A stretch of DNA of 44,889 nucleotides from Negativicutes bacterium. GTDB lineage: Bacteria; Bacillota_C; Negativicutes; Sporomusales_B; JARLHX01. Below are positions 17,593 to 26,332 of this stretch, one piece after another. Numbering within the stretch: the stretch's first letter is position 1; every line of letters starts with the position of its first letter. The DNA is taken from the NCBI GenBank assembly GCA_031292015.1, contig JARLHY010000031.1:1-44889 (forward strand), read 5' to 3'. A program made the position numbers and the translations under genes. The notes beneath the pieces were generated by a model. The model was given only the letters and a program-made list of their open reading frames with translations, had not been told where the DNA came from and searched no databases.

Positions 17593-19011
17593 GTGGAAAA
17601 GAAGTGCGACATCGGTTTGATCGGGCTGGCGGTGATGGGGGAGAATTTGGCTCTCAACATTGCCGGCAGGGGTTACCGGGTGGCGGTGTATAACCGCAGC
17701 ACCGACAAGGTCAAGGGATTGGTGGAAGGGCGGGCCAAGGGTTTTCCTATCTGCGGCGCCTTTTCTGTGGCCGAGCTGACCGGAATGCTTGCCAGGCCGC
17801 GCAAAGTGCTGCTGATGGTCAAGGCCGGCGAGGCGGTGGACAAGATGATCGCCCAGCTTGAGCCCCACCTGGAGCCGGGCGATATCCTGATCGACGGCGG
17901 AAATTCTTTTTACGCCGACACCCGTCGCCGCTATGAAGCGCTGCAGGCCCGGGGGATTCTCTATCTGGGGGTGGGTATCTCGGGCGGCGAAGAAGGGGCT
18001 CTCACCGGGCCGAGCATCATGCCGGGAGGAGATCGTGCCGCTTATGACCAGGTCGCGCCGATCCTGACCAATATCGCCGCCAAGGTTGGGGCAGAGTCCT
18101 GCTGCGGCTACGTCGGTCCGGACGGAGCCGGCCATTACGTGAAAATGGTCCACAACGGCATTGAATACGGTGACATGCAGCTGATCTCCGAAGCCTACAT
18201 CATCATGAAAGAGGTCCTGGGGCTCGATTACGACCGGCTCCAGGCCGTTTTCCGGCAGTGGAACCAGGGGCAGCTGGAATCCTACCTGATCGAAATAACC
18301 GCCGATATTCTCGGCAAACGGGATGACGTCACCGGCCGGCCCATCGTGGAGGTTATCCTGGATAAGGCGGGACAAAAAGGCACCGGCCGTTGGGTCTCCC
18401 AGGATTCGCTGGAACTCGGGGTGCCTGTTCCCACCATTACCGAAGCCGTTTTTGCCAGAAGCATGTCCGAGTACAAAGAGGAAAGAGTCGCGGCCAGCGG
18501 CATCCTCAAGGGGCCGGAAGCAGGCTTCCGGGGCGACCGCGAGGCTTTGCTCGCGGCTCTGCAGGACGCCCTGTACGCCTCGAAGATTTGTTCCTACGCC
18601 CAGGGATTTGCTCTGCTCAAGGCGGCCAGCGAAAAGTACGGCTGGAATCTGCAGTTTGGCGAAATCGCCATGCTGTGGCGGGGCGGCTGCATCATCCGGG
18701 CGCGGTTCCTGCAAAGCATCCGCGATGCCTATTCCCGGGATCCCCAGCTTGCCAATCTGCTGATTGATCCTTTCTTCGCCGCCATTCTCAACAAGACCCA
18801 GGCCAACTGGCGCAAAGTTGTGGCCACCTGCCAGGAGATCGGGGTTCCCATCCCGGCGTTCAGCGCTTCACTGGCTTATTTCGACAGCTACCGCCGGGCC
18901 GTTCTGCCGGCGAACCTGATTCAGGGCCAGCGCGACTATTTCGGGGCCCACACTTATCAGCGGACCGATCGGCCGGGCATTTTTCACACCGAATGGCTGG
19001 CCAAGGACTGA
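17593..19011 (+). CDS. gnd: 6-phosphogluconate dehydrogenase (decarboxylating)
   Basis: 472 residues, the long dimeric form. It oxidises 6-phosphogluconate to ribulose-5-phosphate and CO2 with NAD(P)+. Start GTG 17593 is used because GGAGG (17581-17585) then has a 7-base spacing; GTG 17587 is too close. The Rossmann start is IGLIGLAVMGENLALNIAGRG, then LMVKAG, LIDGGNSFY, the signature YLGVGISGGEEGALTGPSIMPGG, KMVHNGIEYGDMQLISEA with the catalytic Lys and Glu, and the C-terminal SALAYFDSYR-like tail (SLAYFDSYRRAVLPANLIQGQRDYFGAHTY). Its RpiR regulator follows by 50 bases. It pairs logically with the gluconokinase at 21784. Confidence 0.96.
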   Translation: MEKKCDIGLIGLAVMGENLALNIAGRGYRVAVYNRSTDKVKGLVEGRAKGFPICGAFSVAELTGMLARPRKVLLMVKAGEAVDKMIAQLEPHLEPGDILIDGGNSFYADTRRRYEALQARGILYLGVGISGGEEGALTGPSIMPGGDRAAYDQVAPILTNIAAKVGAESCCGYVGPDGAGHYVKMVHNGIEYGDMQLISEAYIIMKEVLGLDYDRLQAVFRQWNQGQLESYLIEITADILGKRDDVTGRPIVEVILDKAGQKGTGRWVSQDSLELGVPVPTITEAVFARSMSEYKEERVAASGILKGPEAGFRGDREALLAALQDALYASKICSYAQGFALLKAASEKYGWNLQFGEIAMLWRGGCIIRARFLQSIRDAYSRDPQLANLLIDPFFAAILNKTQANWRKVVATCQEIGVPIPAFSASLAYFDSYRRAVLPANLIQGQRDYFGAHTYQRTDRPGIFHTEWLAKD

Positions 19012-19061
19012 TATCGCCGCAGAACGGATTCATCAACGGACGGACGGGAAGGGAGGAGCCG

Positions 19062-19925
19062 ATGGAAGCCAACAAGGAAAAGATGACCGGCTGCCTGCCC
19101 AGGCTGCGCAGCATGGGTGACAGCCTGACCAAGGCCGAACAGAAGATCGTCGACTACATCCTGGCCAATCCCGCCAACATCGTTCATATGTCGATCACCG
19201 AGCTGGCCGAGGAATCCGGCGGCGCCGAGGCTACGGTGTTTCGCCTGTGCCAGAAGGCCGGTTTCAAGGGCTACCAGCACTTTAAAATCATGCTGGCCCA
19301 GGAGCTCTACTCGCCCCTTGAGTCGGTCTGCAGCGAAGTAAGCCCCGAGGATCCGCTGGATGTATTGGTGCAGAAGGTTTTCGGCAGTATTCAGGAAGGT
19401 CTGCAGGACACCCTGAAAATCGTGGATTATCAGGCGATGACCCGGGCTATCGCCGCAGTCATCGCCGCCCGCCGGATCGATGTATACGGATCAGGCGGCT
19501 CGGCAGTGGTCGCCGCCGATATCGAGCATCGTTTCATGCGCCTCGATAAGGCGGTGCGGGCTTACTCCGACCCCCATATGCAGATTACCGCGGCCTCGCT
19601 GCTGAAACCCGGCGACGTGGTGATCGCCGTTTCCCATACCGGCGCTAACCGGGACGTGCTGGAGTCGGTGAACGCCGCAAAGGTGAGCGGAGCCACGGTC
19701 ATCGTTATCACCAGCCATATGAGATCGCCGCTCAGCCGGGTGGCCGACATCCTGCTCTGCGGCATGGCCCGGGAGACCTTGTACCGCTCCGAGGCCCTGG
19801 CGTCACGCCTCATCCACCTCGCCCTGGTCGACGCCCTGTACGTCGGCGTGATCCTCGGCTGCCAGCAGGAGATCACGGTCAACATGCCCAAAATTCGCCA
19901 GGCCATCGCCTCCCGCCGTATTTGA
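19062..19925 (+). CDS. RpiR-family transcriptional regulator
   Basis: 287 residues from ATG 19062 behind GGGAGGAG; the frame is open to 18993 within the gnd end, without a ribosome site. The N-terminal HTH_6 domain (about residues 12-88) includes LTKAEQKIVDYILANPANIVHMSITELAEESGGAEATVFRLCQKAGFKGYQHFKI. A SIS sugar-phosphate domain follows (about 125-265: IDVYGSGGSAVVAADIEHRF, DVVIAVSHTGANRDVLE, TVIVITSHMRSPLSRVADI). It is likely autoregulatory with gnd, sensing a sugar-phosphate of the pentose-phosphate/gluconate route (inference from context). Confidence 0.92.
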   Translation: MEANKEKMTGCLPRLRSMGDSLTKAEQKIVDYILANPANIVHMSITELAEESGGAEATVFRLCQKAGFKGYQHFKIMLAQELYSPLESVCSEVSPEDPLDVLVQKVFGSIQEGLQDTLKIVDYQAMTRAIAAVIAARRIDVYGSGGSAVVAADIEHRFMRLDKAVRAYSDPHMQITAASLLKPGDVVIAVSHTGANRDVLESVNAAKVSGATVIVITSHMRSPLSRVADILLCGMARETLYRSEALASRLIHLALVDALYVGVILGCQQEITVNMPKIRQAIASRRI

Positions 19926-19934
19926 GCGGTTCAA

Positions 19935-19970
19935 AACAAACAGCCTTGGTTTCCCAAGGCTGTTTGTTGT
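19935..19970. terminator. Bidirectional terminator
   Basis: Perfect 15-bp stem AACAAACAGCCTTGG / CCAAGGCTGTTTGTT around TTTC. It serves the RpiR gene (+) and the convergent uxaA (-). Confidence 0.9.
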
Positions 19971-19999
19971 ATCAAAGCAGATTTATTGGCCGTGACGAG

Positions 20000-21484
20000 T
20001 TACAGGGTAACGCCGTTTTTGAAGATGGAAACTTCGCGGAAGCCCATTTTCTCTGCTTTGCTCGCTTGGCCGGAGGCGATCTCCAGCAGAAAATCGACGA
20101 ATTCGTCGGTCAGCGCCGGCATGCTGATGCCGTGGAGCAGGCGGCCGGCGTCAAAATCCATCCAGTTGCTCTTTTTGGCAAACAGCTCGCTGTTGGTGGC
20201 GACTTTGACCACCGGGACGACGGTTCCCAGCGGCGTTCCCCGGCCGGTGGTGAACAGGATGAGCTGACAGCCGGCGGCGGCCAGCACCGTGGCGGCAATG
20301 CCGTCGTTGCCGGGGCCGCTCAGCAGGTTGAGGCCCTTTTTCTTCACCGTCTCGCCGTAGGCCAGCACATCCACCACGTCGCCTGTGCCGCCTTTTTGGG
20401 TGCAGCCGAGGGATTTTTCCTCCAGGGTCGATATGCCGCCCTTCTTGTTGCCTGGGGACGGATTGTCATAGATCGGCTGATTGTAAGACTGAAAATATTG
20501 TTTGAAGTCATTGATCAAAGTGACGATTTTCCCGAAAACTTCCTCATCGGCGGCCCGGTTCATCAGGATGGTCTCGGCGCCGAACATTTCCGGCACCTCG
20601 CTCAGTACCGAACTGCCGCCCATGGCCAGCAGGCGGTCGGAAAACGATCCCACCAGGGGGTTGGCGGTGATGCCGGAAAAGCCGTCCGAACCGCCGCATT
20701 TCAGTCCCACCACAAGTTCGGACGCCTGGCATTCCTGGCGTTTGAACTTGCCGGCGTAGCGACTGAGTTCGCCGATGAGCCTGATGCCTTCCTCTATTTC
20801 ATCCTCCACTGCCTGGGCTTCAAGAAACTTGACCCGCTCAGGATCATAAGCGCCAAGGATCTTCTTGAATTCGCCGATATTGTTGTTTTCGCAGCCCAGC
20901 CCCAGCACCAGGACCGCACCGGCGTTGGGGTGGTTGACAAGGTTGGCGAGAATGTGCTGGGTGGCCAGCTGATCCTCACCCATCTGGGAACAGCCGTAGG
21001 GATGAGTGAGGGCATATATGCCGTCGATATTCGGCTTTTTACCCAGCTGCTCGTCGGCGCCGGCGGCGATCAGTTCGGCGGTGCGGTTGACGCAGCCCAC
21101 CAGGGAAACGACCCAGATTTCGTTGCGTATCCCTGTCTTGCCGTCCGGCCGACGATAGCCCTGGAAAGTTTTCGGGCTTATCGCCTGCAGCTTGCGCAGC
21201 TCGGGTTTATAGGAGTAACTGAGTATTTCGCCGAGTCCGGTGGTCAGGTTGTGGGTATGAACCCATTCGCCGGCCTGGATGTCGGCGCTGGCGATACCGA
21301 TGGGAAAGCCGTACTTGATGACCGTCTTGCCGCGGGGGATGTCGACCAGCGCGACCTTATGGCCCCTGTCCAGGTTGGACAGCAGCCGGACCGAGCGCTG
21401 GCCCACCTGCAGCACTTCGCCCTTTGTGATGCCTGACAACGCAACCGCGACGTTGTCGTCGGCGTGAATTTGCAGTAATGACAT
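20000..21484 (-). CDS. uxaA: Altronate dehydratase (UxaA family)
   Basis: 494 residues, the full-length two-domain form. It dehydrates D-altronate to 2-keto-3-deoxygluconate. The N-terminal SAF domain (about residues 1-75: IHADDNVAVAL...ITKGEVLQV) is followed by the C-terminal galactarate/altronate dehydratase domain. Metal- and active-site segments stand out: THPYGCSQMGED, LGLGCENNNIGEF, GLKCGGSDGFSGITANPLVG, NPSPGNKKGGISTLEEKSLGCTQKGGT and LFTTGRGTPLG. GGAGAGG precedes ATG 21484. It is on the opposite strand from the neighbouring genes, so it is an independent unit. A related galactarate or other aldarate dehydratase cannot be excluded by eye, but the length and the SAF fusion favour UxaA. 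Uronate isomerase and altronate oxidoreductase are not present here. Confidence 0.9.
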   Translation of the reverse strand: MSLLQIHADDNVAVALSGITKGEVLQVGQRSVRLLSNLDRGHKVALVDIPRGKTVIKYGFPIGIASADIQAGEWVHTHNLTTGLGEILSYSYKPELRKLQAISPKTFQGYRRPDGKTGIRNEIWVVSLVGCVNRTAELIAAGADEQLGKKPNIDGIYALTHPYGCSQMGEDQLATQHILANLVNHPNAGAVLVLGLGCENNNIGEFKKILGAYDPERVKFLEAQAVEDEIEEGIRLIGELSRYAGKFKRQECQASELVVGLKCGGSDGFSGITANPLVGSFSDRLLAMGGSSVLSEVPEMFGAETILMNRAADEEVFGKIVTLINDFKQYFQSYNQPIYDNPSPGNKKGGISTLEEKSLGCTQKGGTGDVVDVLAYGETVKKKGLNLLSGPGNDGIAATVLAAAGCQLILFTTGRGTPLGTVVPVVKVATNSELFAKKSNWMDFDAGRLLHGISMPALTDEFVDFLLEIASGQASKAEKMGFREVSIFKNGVTL

Positions 21485-21640
21485 GTTATCCTCTCCAGTT
21501 ACCTCTGCTTAGCAGCGATTTTTAGTTGTTTTATTCGAAGGGCGCGGCGGTTACACCTCTTTTTTAACTGATTAAAATAAGTTTTTTGGCGGGTGACGCT
21601 GCCGGGCCGCGCGGGCAAGGGGTTTACGGCTAAAAATCAA

Positions 21641-21668
21641 TTGCGGTTTCAGGGTCTGATGGTATAAT
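21641..21668 (+). promoter_or_regulatory. Promoter of the gluconokinase gene
   Basis: -35 TTGCGG (21641-21646), 16-bp spacer and -10 TATAAT (21663-21668). The rest of the 299-base gap 21485-21783 holds the leader, whose last part (21739-21774) can form a hairpin CGGCCGT / ACGGCCG just before the GGGGGGA ribosome site. Confidence 0.7.
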
Positions 21669-21783
21669 TAAAGTAGATAAATGGAAATATTTTTCCCATG
21701 ATCCAGCAGGCTGTTAGTCCGGCTTACGCCGGGTTGGCGGCCGTCGTTTTTGGTCTGGGAAAAAACGGCCGGGGGGAAGATCA

Positions 21784-23325
21784 GTGACAAAACCAATTTG
21801 GGTCGGGATCGATATTGGGACAACCGGGGTGCGGGCGGTGGCCTATCAGCCGGACGGCCATCATCTCAGCGCGGCGTCCCGCGAATATCCGCTGCATACG
21901 CCTCATCCCGGCTGGGCCGAGCAGGATCCCGACGAAATCATCGCTGCGATGGAGCAGGTTATCAAAGATGTTGCCGCCGAACTTGCCGGTCACGGCCTGA
22001 AACCGGACGGCCTGGCGTTCAGTTCGGTGTTCCACAGCTTCATGGCCTACGATAAGGCCGGTCGCCCGCTGACGCAGCTGATGACCTGGGCTGACAGCCG
22101 CAGTCAGGAAATTGTGCGGGAAATGAAAACAGGCGGGCTGGATTTTCTGCCGATCTATCGCCGGGTGGGCTGCCCGGTTCATCCGATGTACCCGATGACC
22201 AAAATTGCCTGGGTTTTGCAGGAAAGGCCCGATATCGGCAACCAGTCGCCGCTGTGGGGATCGATCAAAGACTACGCCTTCCGGACTCTCACCGGCCGGT
22301 GGGTGATGGACCGTTCCATCGCCAGCGGAACCGGCCTGTATAACCTGTTTAAACGGGAGTGGGACCGGGAACTGGTCAAGCTTTTACGAATTTCCCCTGA
22401 CTCGCTGCCGGAAGTGGTGCCCACTACTTACAGCCAGCCGCTGACCAGCGCAGCGGCCGGACGGGTGGGGCTGCCGGCAGGCATTCCGGTGGTGATCGGC
22501 GCCGGGGACGGTGTGCTTGTAAATGTAGGCATCGGCGCCGTCCAGGCCGGGCAGATGAGTGCGACCATCGGCACCAGCGGCGCTGTGCGCATGCTTTCTG
22601 ATGACCCCCGCACCGATGAAAAAGGCCGCACCTGGTGTTATAATCTTACCGAAAACACCTGGGTAGTGGGCGGTGCTATCAACAACGGCGGGATCGCCCT
22701 CCGCTGGATCCGGGACCAGTTCGGCGAGACCGAACAGCGGGTGGCCGAGAAGCTGGGGCTCGACGCCTATGAGTTGCTTGGGCTGTATGCCTCAAAGGTA
22801 CCGCCCGGTTCGGAAGGGCTTATTCTTCTGCCGTTCTTCCTGGGTGAGCGGGCGCCGAACTGGAACGCCGACGCCCGGGGCGTACTGTTCGGCCTGACCT
22901 TGAATCATGGTAAAAAGCATCTGATCAGGGCAACCCTGGAGGGAGTGTGCTACCGGATGCACAGCATCCTGCTGGCGCTGGAGGCTGTCACCGGCCCGGC
23001 CCGGGAAATCAGGGTAAGCGGCAGTTTTACCCGTTCTGAGCTCTGGCTGCAAATCCTGGCGGATGTCTTCAACAAGACGGTCAATGTGCCCAATGTCAAC
23101 GAAGGGGCGGCCTTCGGCGCCGCCGTGCTGGGGTTTGTCTCAGCCGGGGTGCTGAAGGATATCGCCGACACCGCCGGCTTCGTCACTGTGGCGAAAGCCT
23201 ACCGTCCTTCGCCGGAAGCGGCGGAAAAGTATAAGCGGCTCTACGATATTTATGAGAAGGTCTACTGGAATCTGCAGCAGGAGTTTTCCGCCATTGCGGC
23301 GTTCCAGAACAGCGAAGGTCGATAG
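21784..23325 (+). CDS. gntK: Gluconokinase, FGGY family
   Basis: 513 residues, the expected length for FGGY gluconate kinases. It phosphorylates gluconate to 6-phosphogluconate, which Gnd then oxidises. The N-terminal phosphate loop is VGIDIGTTGVRAVAY, then TPHPGWAEQDPDEI, LMTWADSRSQ, GIPVVIGAGDGVLVNVG, the phosphate-2 ATIGTSGAVRML and the FGGY second motif region RVSGSFTRSELWLQILADVFN, with NEGAAFGAAVLG close to the end. Start GTG 21784 follows GGGGGGAAGATCA. It is followed 11 bases later by the dehydrogenase gene. The kinase could also be a xylulose or other sugar kinase of the same family; gluconate is favoured by motifs and by gnd nearby. Confidence 0.85.
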   Translation: MTKPIWVGIDIGTTGVRAVAYQPDGHHLSAASREYPLHTPHPGWAEQDPDEIIAAMEQVIKDVAAELAGHGLKPDGLAFSSVFHSFMAYDKAGRPLTQLMTWADSRSQEIVREMKTGGLDFLPIYRRVGCPVHPMYPMTKIAWVLQERPDIGNQSPLWGSIKDYAFRTLTGRWVMDRSIASGTGLYNLFKREWDRELVKLLRISPDSLPEVVPTTYSQPLTSAAAGRVGLPAGIPVVIGAGDGVLVNVGIGAVQAGQMSATIGTSGAVRMLSDDPRTDEKGRTWCYNLTENTWVVGGAINNGGIALRWIRDQFGETEQRVAEKLGLDAYELLGLYASKVPPGSEGLILLPFFLGERAPNWNADARGVLFGLTLNHGKKHLIRATLEGVCYRMHSILLALEAVTGPAREIRVSGSFTRSELWLQILADVFNKTVNVPNVNEGAAFGAAVLGFVSAGVLKDIADTAGFVTVAKAYRPSPEAAEKYKRLYDIYEKVYWNLQQEFSAIAAFQNSEGR

Positions 23326-23336
23326 GAGGGAGTCTT

Positions 23337-24293
23337 TTGGCAAAAGTATTGATCACGGCCCGCTCGGTGGCTGCCAGCGCTGAAGGCAAGGCGATCCTGG
23401 TCGCGGCGGGGCATGAGGTTAAACTGTGCGTCGGCACGGGCGCCTGGCCGGAAGCGGAAATGCTGGAAAATATCCGCGGCGTGGATGCCGCGATCGTTGG
23501 CCTTGACGCCATAACCGCCGCGGTCATCGCCGCCGGGGCGCCGTCTTTGAAGGTGATCGCCAGGAACGGTGCCGGGTATAACAACGTCGACATCCGGGCC
23601 GCCGTCGACCGCGGGGTGGTCGTGACTCTCGCCCCCGGCGCCAATACGATATCGGTCTGCGAACTGGTTTTCGGGCTGATGACAGCCCTGGCCCGCTGGA
23701 TTCCGGCCCAGGACGCCACCGTTCACCAGGGAAGCTGGAGCCGGATTCTGGGCTGCGAGCTTTTCGGGAAGGTGCTTGGGGTCATCGGCACCGGCCATAT
23801 CGGTGCTGAAGTCATCAAGCGGGCCCACGCCTTCGGTATGAAGGTCCTGGCCTTTGATATCGCCCCCAGGCCTGAACTCAGCCGGCAGTATGGCGTCGAG
23901 TTTACCGACAGCGCAGAGATCTTCCGCTCAGCCGATTATATTACCCTGCATGTGCCGGCGGCGAAGGGCACTGCCGGTATGATCAACGCCGGCAGTCTCG
24001 CCACCATGAAGAAGACGGCCTTCCTTATCAATACCGCCAGGGGTGAACTGGTGGACGAGGCCGCTCTCTTCGCGGCGCTCAAGTCCGGCCTTATTGCCGG
24101 CTACGGGGCCGATACCCTGATAGATGAGCCTCCGGCGGCCGATCATCCGTTATTGTCGCTGGCCAATGTTATCATAACTCCTCACTGCGGCGCTTATACC
24201 GCCGAAGCGGTAACCAGGTGCAGCGTCATCGCCGCCCAGGAGGTTGTGCGGGTTCTGGCCGGCGAGGCGCCGCTCTTTGCGGTGACAAAATAG
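23337..24293 (+). CDS. D-isomer-specific 2-hydroxyacid dehydrogenase
   Basis: 318 residues, D-2-hydroxyacid dehydrogenase superfamily (phosphoglycerate dehydrogenase-like). Start TTG 23337 follows GGAGGGAG. The NAD domain has GVIGTGHIGAEVI; catalytic residues are seen in NTARGELVDEAAL (Arg), DTLIDEPPAADHPL (Glu) and TPHCGAYTAEA (His). Substrate is unknown; position downstream of gluconokinase suggests a keto-gluconate or hydroxypyruvate-type reductase, but this is inference. It is probably cotranscribed with the kinase, 11 bases upstream. Confidence 0.85.
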   Translation: MAKVLITARSVAASAEGKAILVAAGHEVKLCVGTGAWPEAEMLENIRGVDAAIVGLDAITAAVIAAGAPSLKVIARNGAGYNNVDIRAAVDRGVVVTLAPGANTISVCELVFGLMTALARWIPAQDATVHQGSWSRILGCELFGKVLGVIGTGHIGAEVIKRAHAFGMKVLAFDIAPRPELSRQYGVEFTDSAEIFRSADYITLHVPAAKGTAGMINAGSLATMKKTAFLINTARGELVDEAALFAALKSGLIAGYGADTLIDEPPAADHPLLSLANVIITPHCGAYTAEAVTRCSVIAAQEVVRVLAGEAPLFAVTK

Positions 24294-24296
24294 AAG

Positions 24297-24332
24297 GTGG
24301 GCAGAACCCGGCTTGCGTCTGGTTCTGCCCAC
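24297..24332. repeat. Inverted repeat after the dehydrogenase gene
   Basis: GTGGGCAGAACC (24297-24308) and GGTTCTGCCCAC (24321-24332), perfect 12-bp arms. There is no T run on the plus strand, so terminator function is unclear. Confidence 0.6.
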
Positions 24333-24355
24333 ACCGACTGTCTAGTCAATTTGTG

Positions 24356-24411
24356 TTGACATTCATTGCAAAAACGGCATAATTAAGATAGAGGCAATGT
24401 TTCAGTATTGC
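24356..24411 (+). promoter_or_regulatory. Promoter and possible operator of the efflux operon
   Basis: -35 TTGACA (24356-24361), 16-bp spacer and -10 CATAAT (24378-24383). Immediately downstream, GCAAT (24394-24398) and ATTGC (24407-24411) form an inverted repeat that could bind the TetR product. About 200 bases of G+C-rich untranslated leader follow to 24620, with no recognised riboswitch. Confidence 0.6.
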
Positions 24412-24620
24412 TTAAAGTGTGGCTGCAGGCGGCAGAGCTTGCAATTACCCTGCGGGAGCGCTAAGATAAAGGCAGCAGCCCCCGCGGCACGTACCGGACG
24501 AGACAGCCTGCCAGGGGCAGGGCGGCTTGAATGATAACACCAGGGCGGAACAGGGGGGAATGCAGGCCCGGAACCAAGCTGTGTTTTCCACGGAAACGTC
24601 AATCTGTAATGGAGGTTGTT

Positions 24621-25241
24621 ATGCTCAATTACCATCATGGCCAGAACGCGGAGGATTGCAGGTCGAAGCGTCAGCACATCCTGGAGGCCGCCTATCAGGT
24701 ATTTTCGCGCAAGGGGTACAACCGGGCCACCGTCGACGAGATTATCGCCCTGGCTGACACTGGCAAGGGTACGGTGTATAACTATTTTGTCAACAAGGAG
24801 CAATTGTTCTTCACCCTCATCCAGGAACGCAACCGTCCGTTCGAGACGGCGCTGGATCAGGTTGCGGCTTCCGATCAGCCTCCCTTAGACAAGATTAAGG
24901 CGATTGTCAGGCACTTTCTGCGCTTTTATCTCGAAAATGGCGACCTTTGGCGGGTTTTGCTCCACGAGGTCAGGGGTTTTGAGCTTGGTCATTCGGTCAT
25001 TACGTCCGAAACCCGGGAAAAATATTTCGATATTTACCAACGGGTGGCCGGCAAACTGGAGAAGGTGATCGCCGAAGGCATTGCCCGGGGAGCGCTGCGG
25101 GAATACGATGTGACCAAGGCGGCCTATGCTTTGTTCGCTGTGATACTGACCATGGTTTATCAAAAATTCGTCGATGAAGATGTCGACGGGACTGCTGACG
25201 CCATCACCGATATTTTTCTGCACGGGATGGTACTTAAGTAA
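24621..25241 (+). CDS. TetR-family transcriptional regulator
   Basis: 206 residues from ATG 24621 behind GGAGG (24611-24615). The open frame extends to 24531 but without a ribosome site. HTH at about residues 20-62: SKRQHILEAAYQVFSRKGYNRATVDEIIALADTGKGTVYNYFVNKEQLF. The remaining ligand domain is variable, with a helical YQKFVDEDVDG segment, and no inducer can be told. It is divergent to nothing and heads the efflux operon, so it is probably a local repressor that responds to a toxic compound. Confidence 0.9.
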   Translation: MLNYHHGQNAEDCRSKRQHILEAAYQVFSRKGYNRATVDEIIALADTGKGTVYNYFVNKEQLFFTLIQERNRPFETALDQVAASDQPPLDKIKAIVRHFLRFYLENGDLWRVLLHEVRGFELGHSVITSETREKYFDIYQRVAGKLEKVIAEGIARGALREYDVTKAAYALFAVILTMVYQKFVDEDVDGTADAITDIFLHGMVLK

Positions 25242-25299
25242 GAGGGAATTTTTTGTGGCTCTGACTGACTGGGTGGTCATTCATGAAGGAGGTTAGCCG

Positions 25300-26331
25300 A
25301 TGAGTGAAAGCGGCAATGGCAAAAAACGAAAGATGGTTATTGGCCTGCTGGTGGCATTTTTGCTGATTGGTGCTGCCGGCGGAGGCTATTATTGGTATTA
25401 TACCACCAAATATGTGAGTACCGATGATGCCAGAATCAGCGGCACCATCGTGAGTATAAGCAGCAAGGTCTCAGGCAAGGTAAGCCAGCTGCTGGTGGCG
25501 GAGGGGGACGTCGTCAAGGCCGGTCAAGTCCTGGCCCTGATTGATCCCCAGGACATTGTGGCGCAAAAAACCCAGGCCGAAGCCGGTCTGGCAGTGGCCA
25601 GGGCGAACTACGAGCAACTCATGAACGGCTCCCGCCCGCAGGAGATTCAGCAAGCCAGAGCCGGTGCCGATCAGGCCAAAGCGAACCTGGACAATGCGGC
25701 TCTAAACTATGACCGGATGCAAAAGCTCTTCGACGACGGGGCGATCAGCGCATCCCAGCGGGACAACGCCCTGACAGCCTATCAGGTGGCCAGGGAAAGC
25801 TATAACAGTGCAACCCAGGGGCTTGATCTGGCGGTTGTCGGCGCCCGTGAGGAAACCATCCGCGCGGCGGCGGCCCAGGTGAAACAGGCTGAAGCGGCGG
25901 TTGCCGCGCTGAATCTGAACTACGGCGACACAACCATCGTTTCACCGGTGGACGGCATAGTCGCTTTAAAGTCGGCCAACCCGGGGGAAGTGGTAGTATA
26001 TGGCCAGCCGCTTTTCAGCGTAATTGACCGGAATGATATCTGGGTCAATGCCCGTATCGAAGAAACCTACATCGGCAAACTCAAACTCGGCCAGCTTGTG
26101 GAATACACCATCGACGGTTATCCGGGCCGTACTTTCTACGGCAAAATATACGACCTCGGCAACGCGGCCACTTCGGTTTTTGCCCTGATTCCCACCGAAA
26201 ATGCCTCGAACAACTTCACCAAAGTAACCCAGCGTATTCCGATCAAGATCACCCTGCCGGAAAACAGCGACGTCCTTTTTCGTCCCGGGATGTCGGTGAT
26301 CATCAAGGTTCATCTGGACCAACGGGGGTGA
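25300..26331 (+). CDS. HlyD-family membrane fusion protein (EmrA type)
   Basis: 343 residues. AAGGAGG precedes ATG 25300. One N-terminal TM helix (about residues 13-33), then VSTDDARISGTIVSISSKVSGKVSQLLVAEGDVVKAGQVLALIDPQD, the biotinyl-lipoyl-like half-motif. The middle (about residues 95-200) is Ala/Gln-rich coiled coil, the second lipoyl half NYGDTTIVSPVDGIVALKSANPGEVV and a beta-barrel follow. It links the partner transporter to the outer envelope, which implies a diderm cell. It is 59 bases after the TetR gene and 1 base before the transporter gene. Confidence 0.92.
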   Translation: MSESGNGKKRKMVIGLLVAFLLIGAAGGGYYWYYTTKYVSTDDARISGTIVSISSKVSGKVSQLLVAEGDVVKAGQVLALIDPQDIVAQKTQAEAGLAVARANYEQLMNGSRPQEIQQARAGADQAKANLDNAALNYDRMQKLFDDGAISASQRDNALTAYQVARESYNSATQGLDLAVVGAREETIRAAAAQVKQAEAAVAALNLNYGDTTIVSPVDGIVALKSANPGEVVVYGQPLFSVIDRNDIWVNARIEETYIGKLKLGQLVEYTIDGYPGRTFYGKIYDLGNAATSVFALIPTENASNNFTKVTQRIPIKITLPENSDVLFRPGMSVIIKVHLDQRG

Positions 26332-26332
26332 T

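Noticed and set aside
19922..21436. 504-codon plus-strand ORF opposite uxaA
   Set aside because: The minus strand encodes a textbook UxaA with all motifs; the plus frame has no recognisable domains and is a shadow.
24421..24620. Cobalamin or other riboswitch in the TetR leader
   Set aside because: The region has some G+C-rich stems but no B12-box or other consensus I could match.
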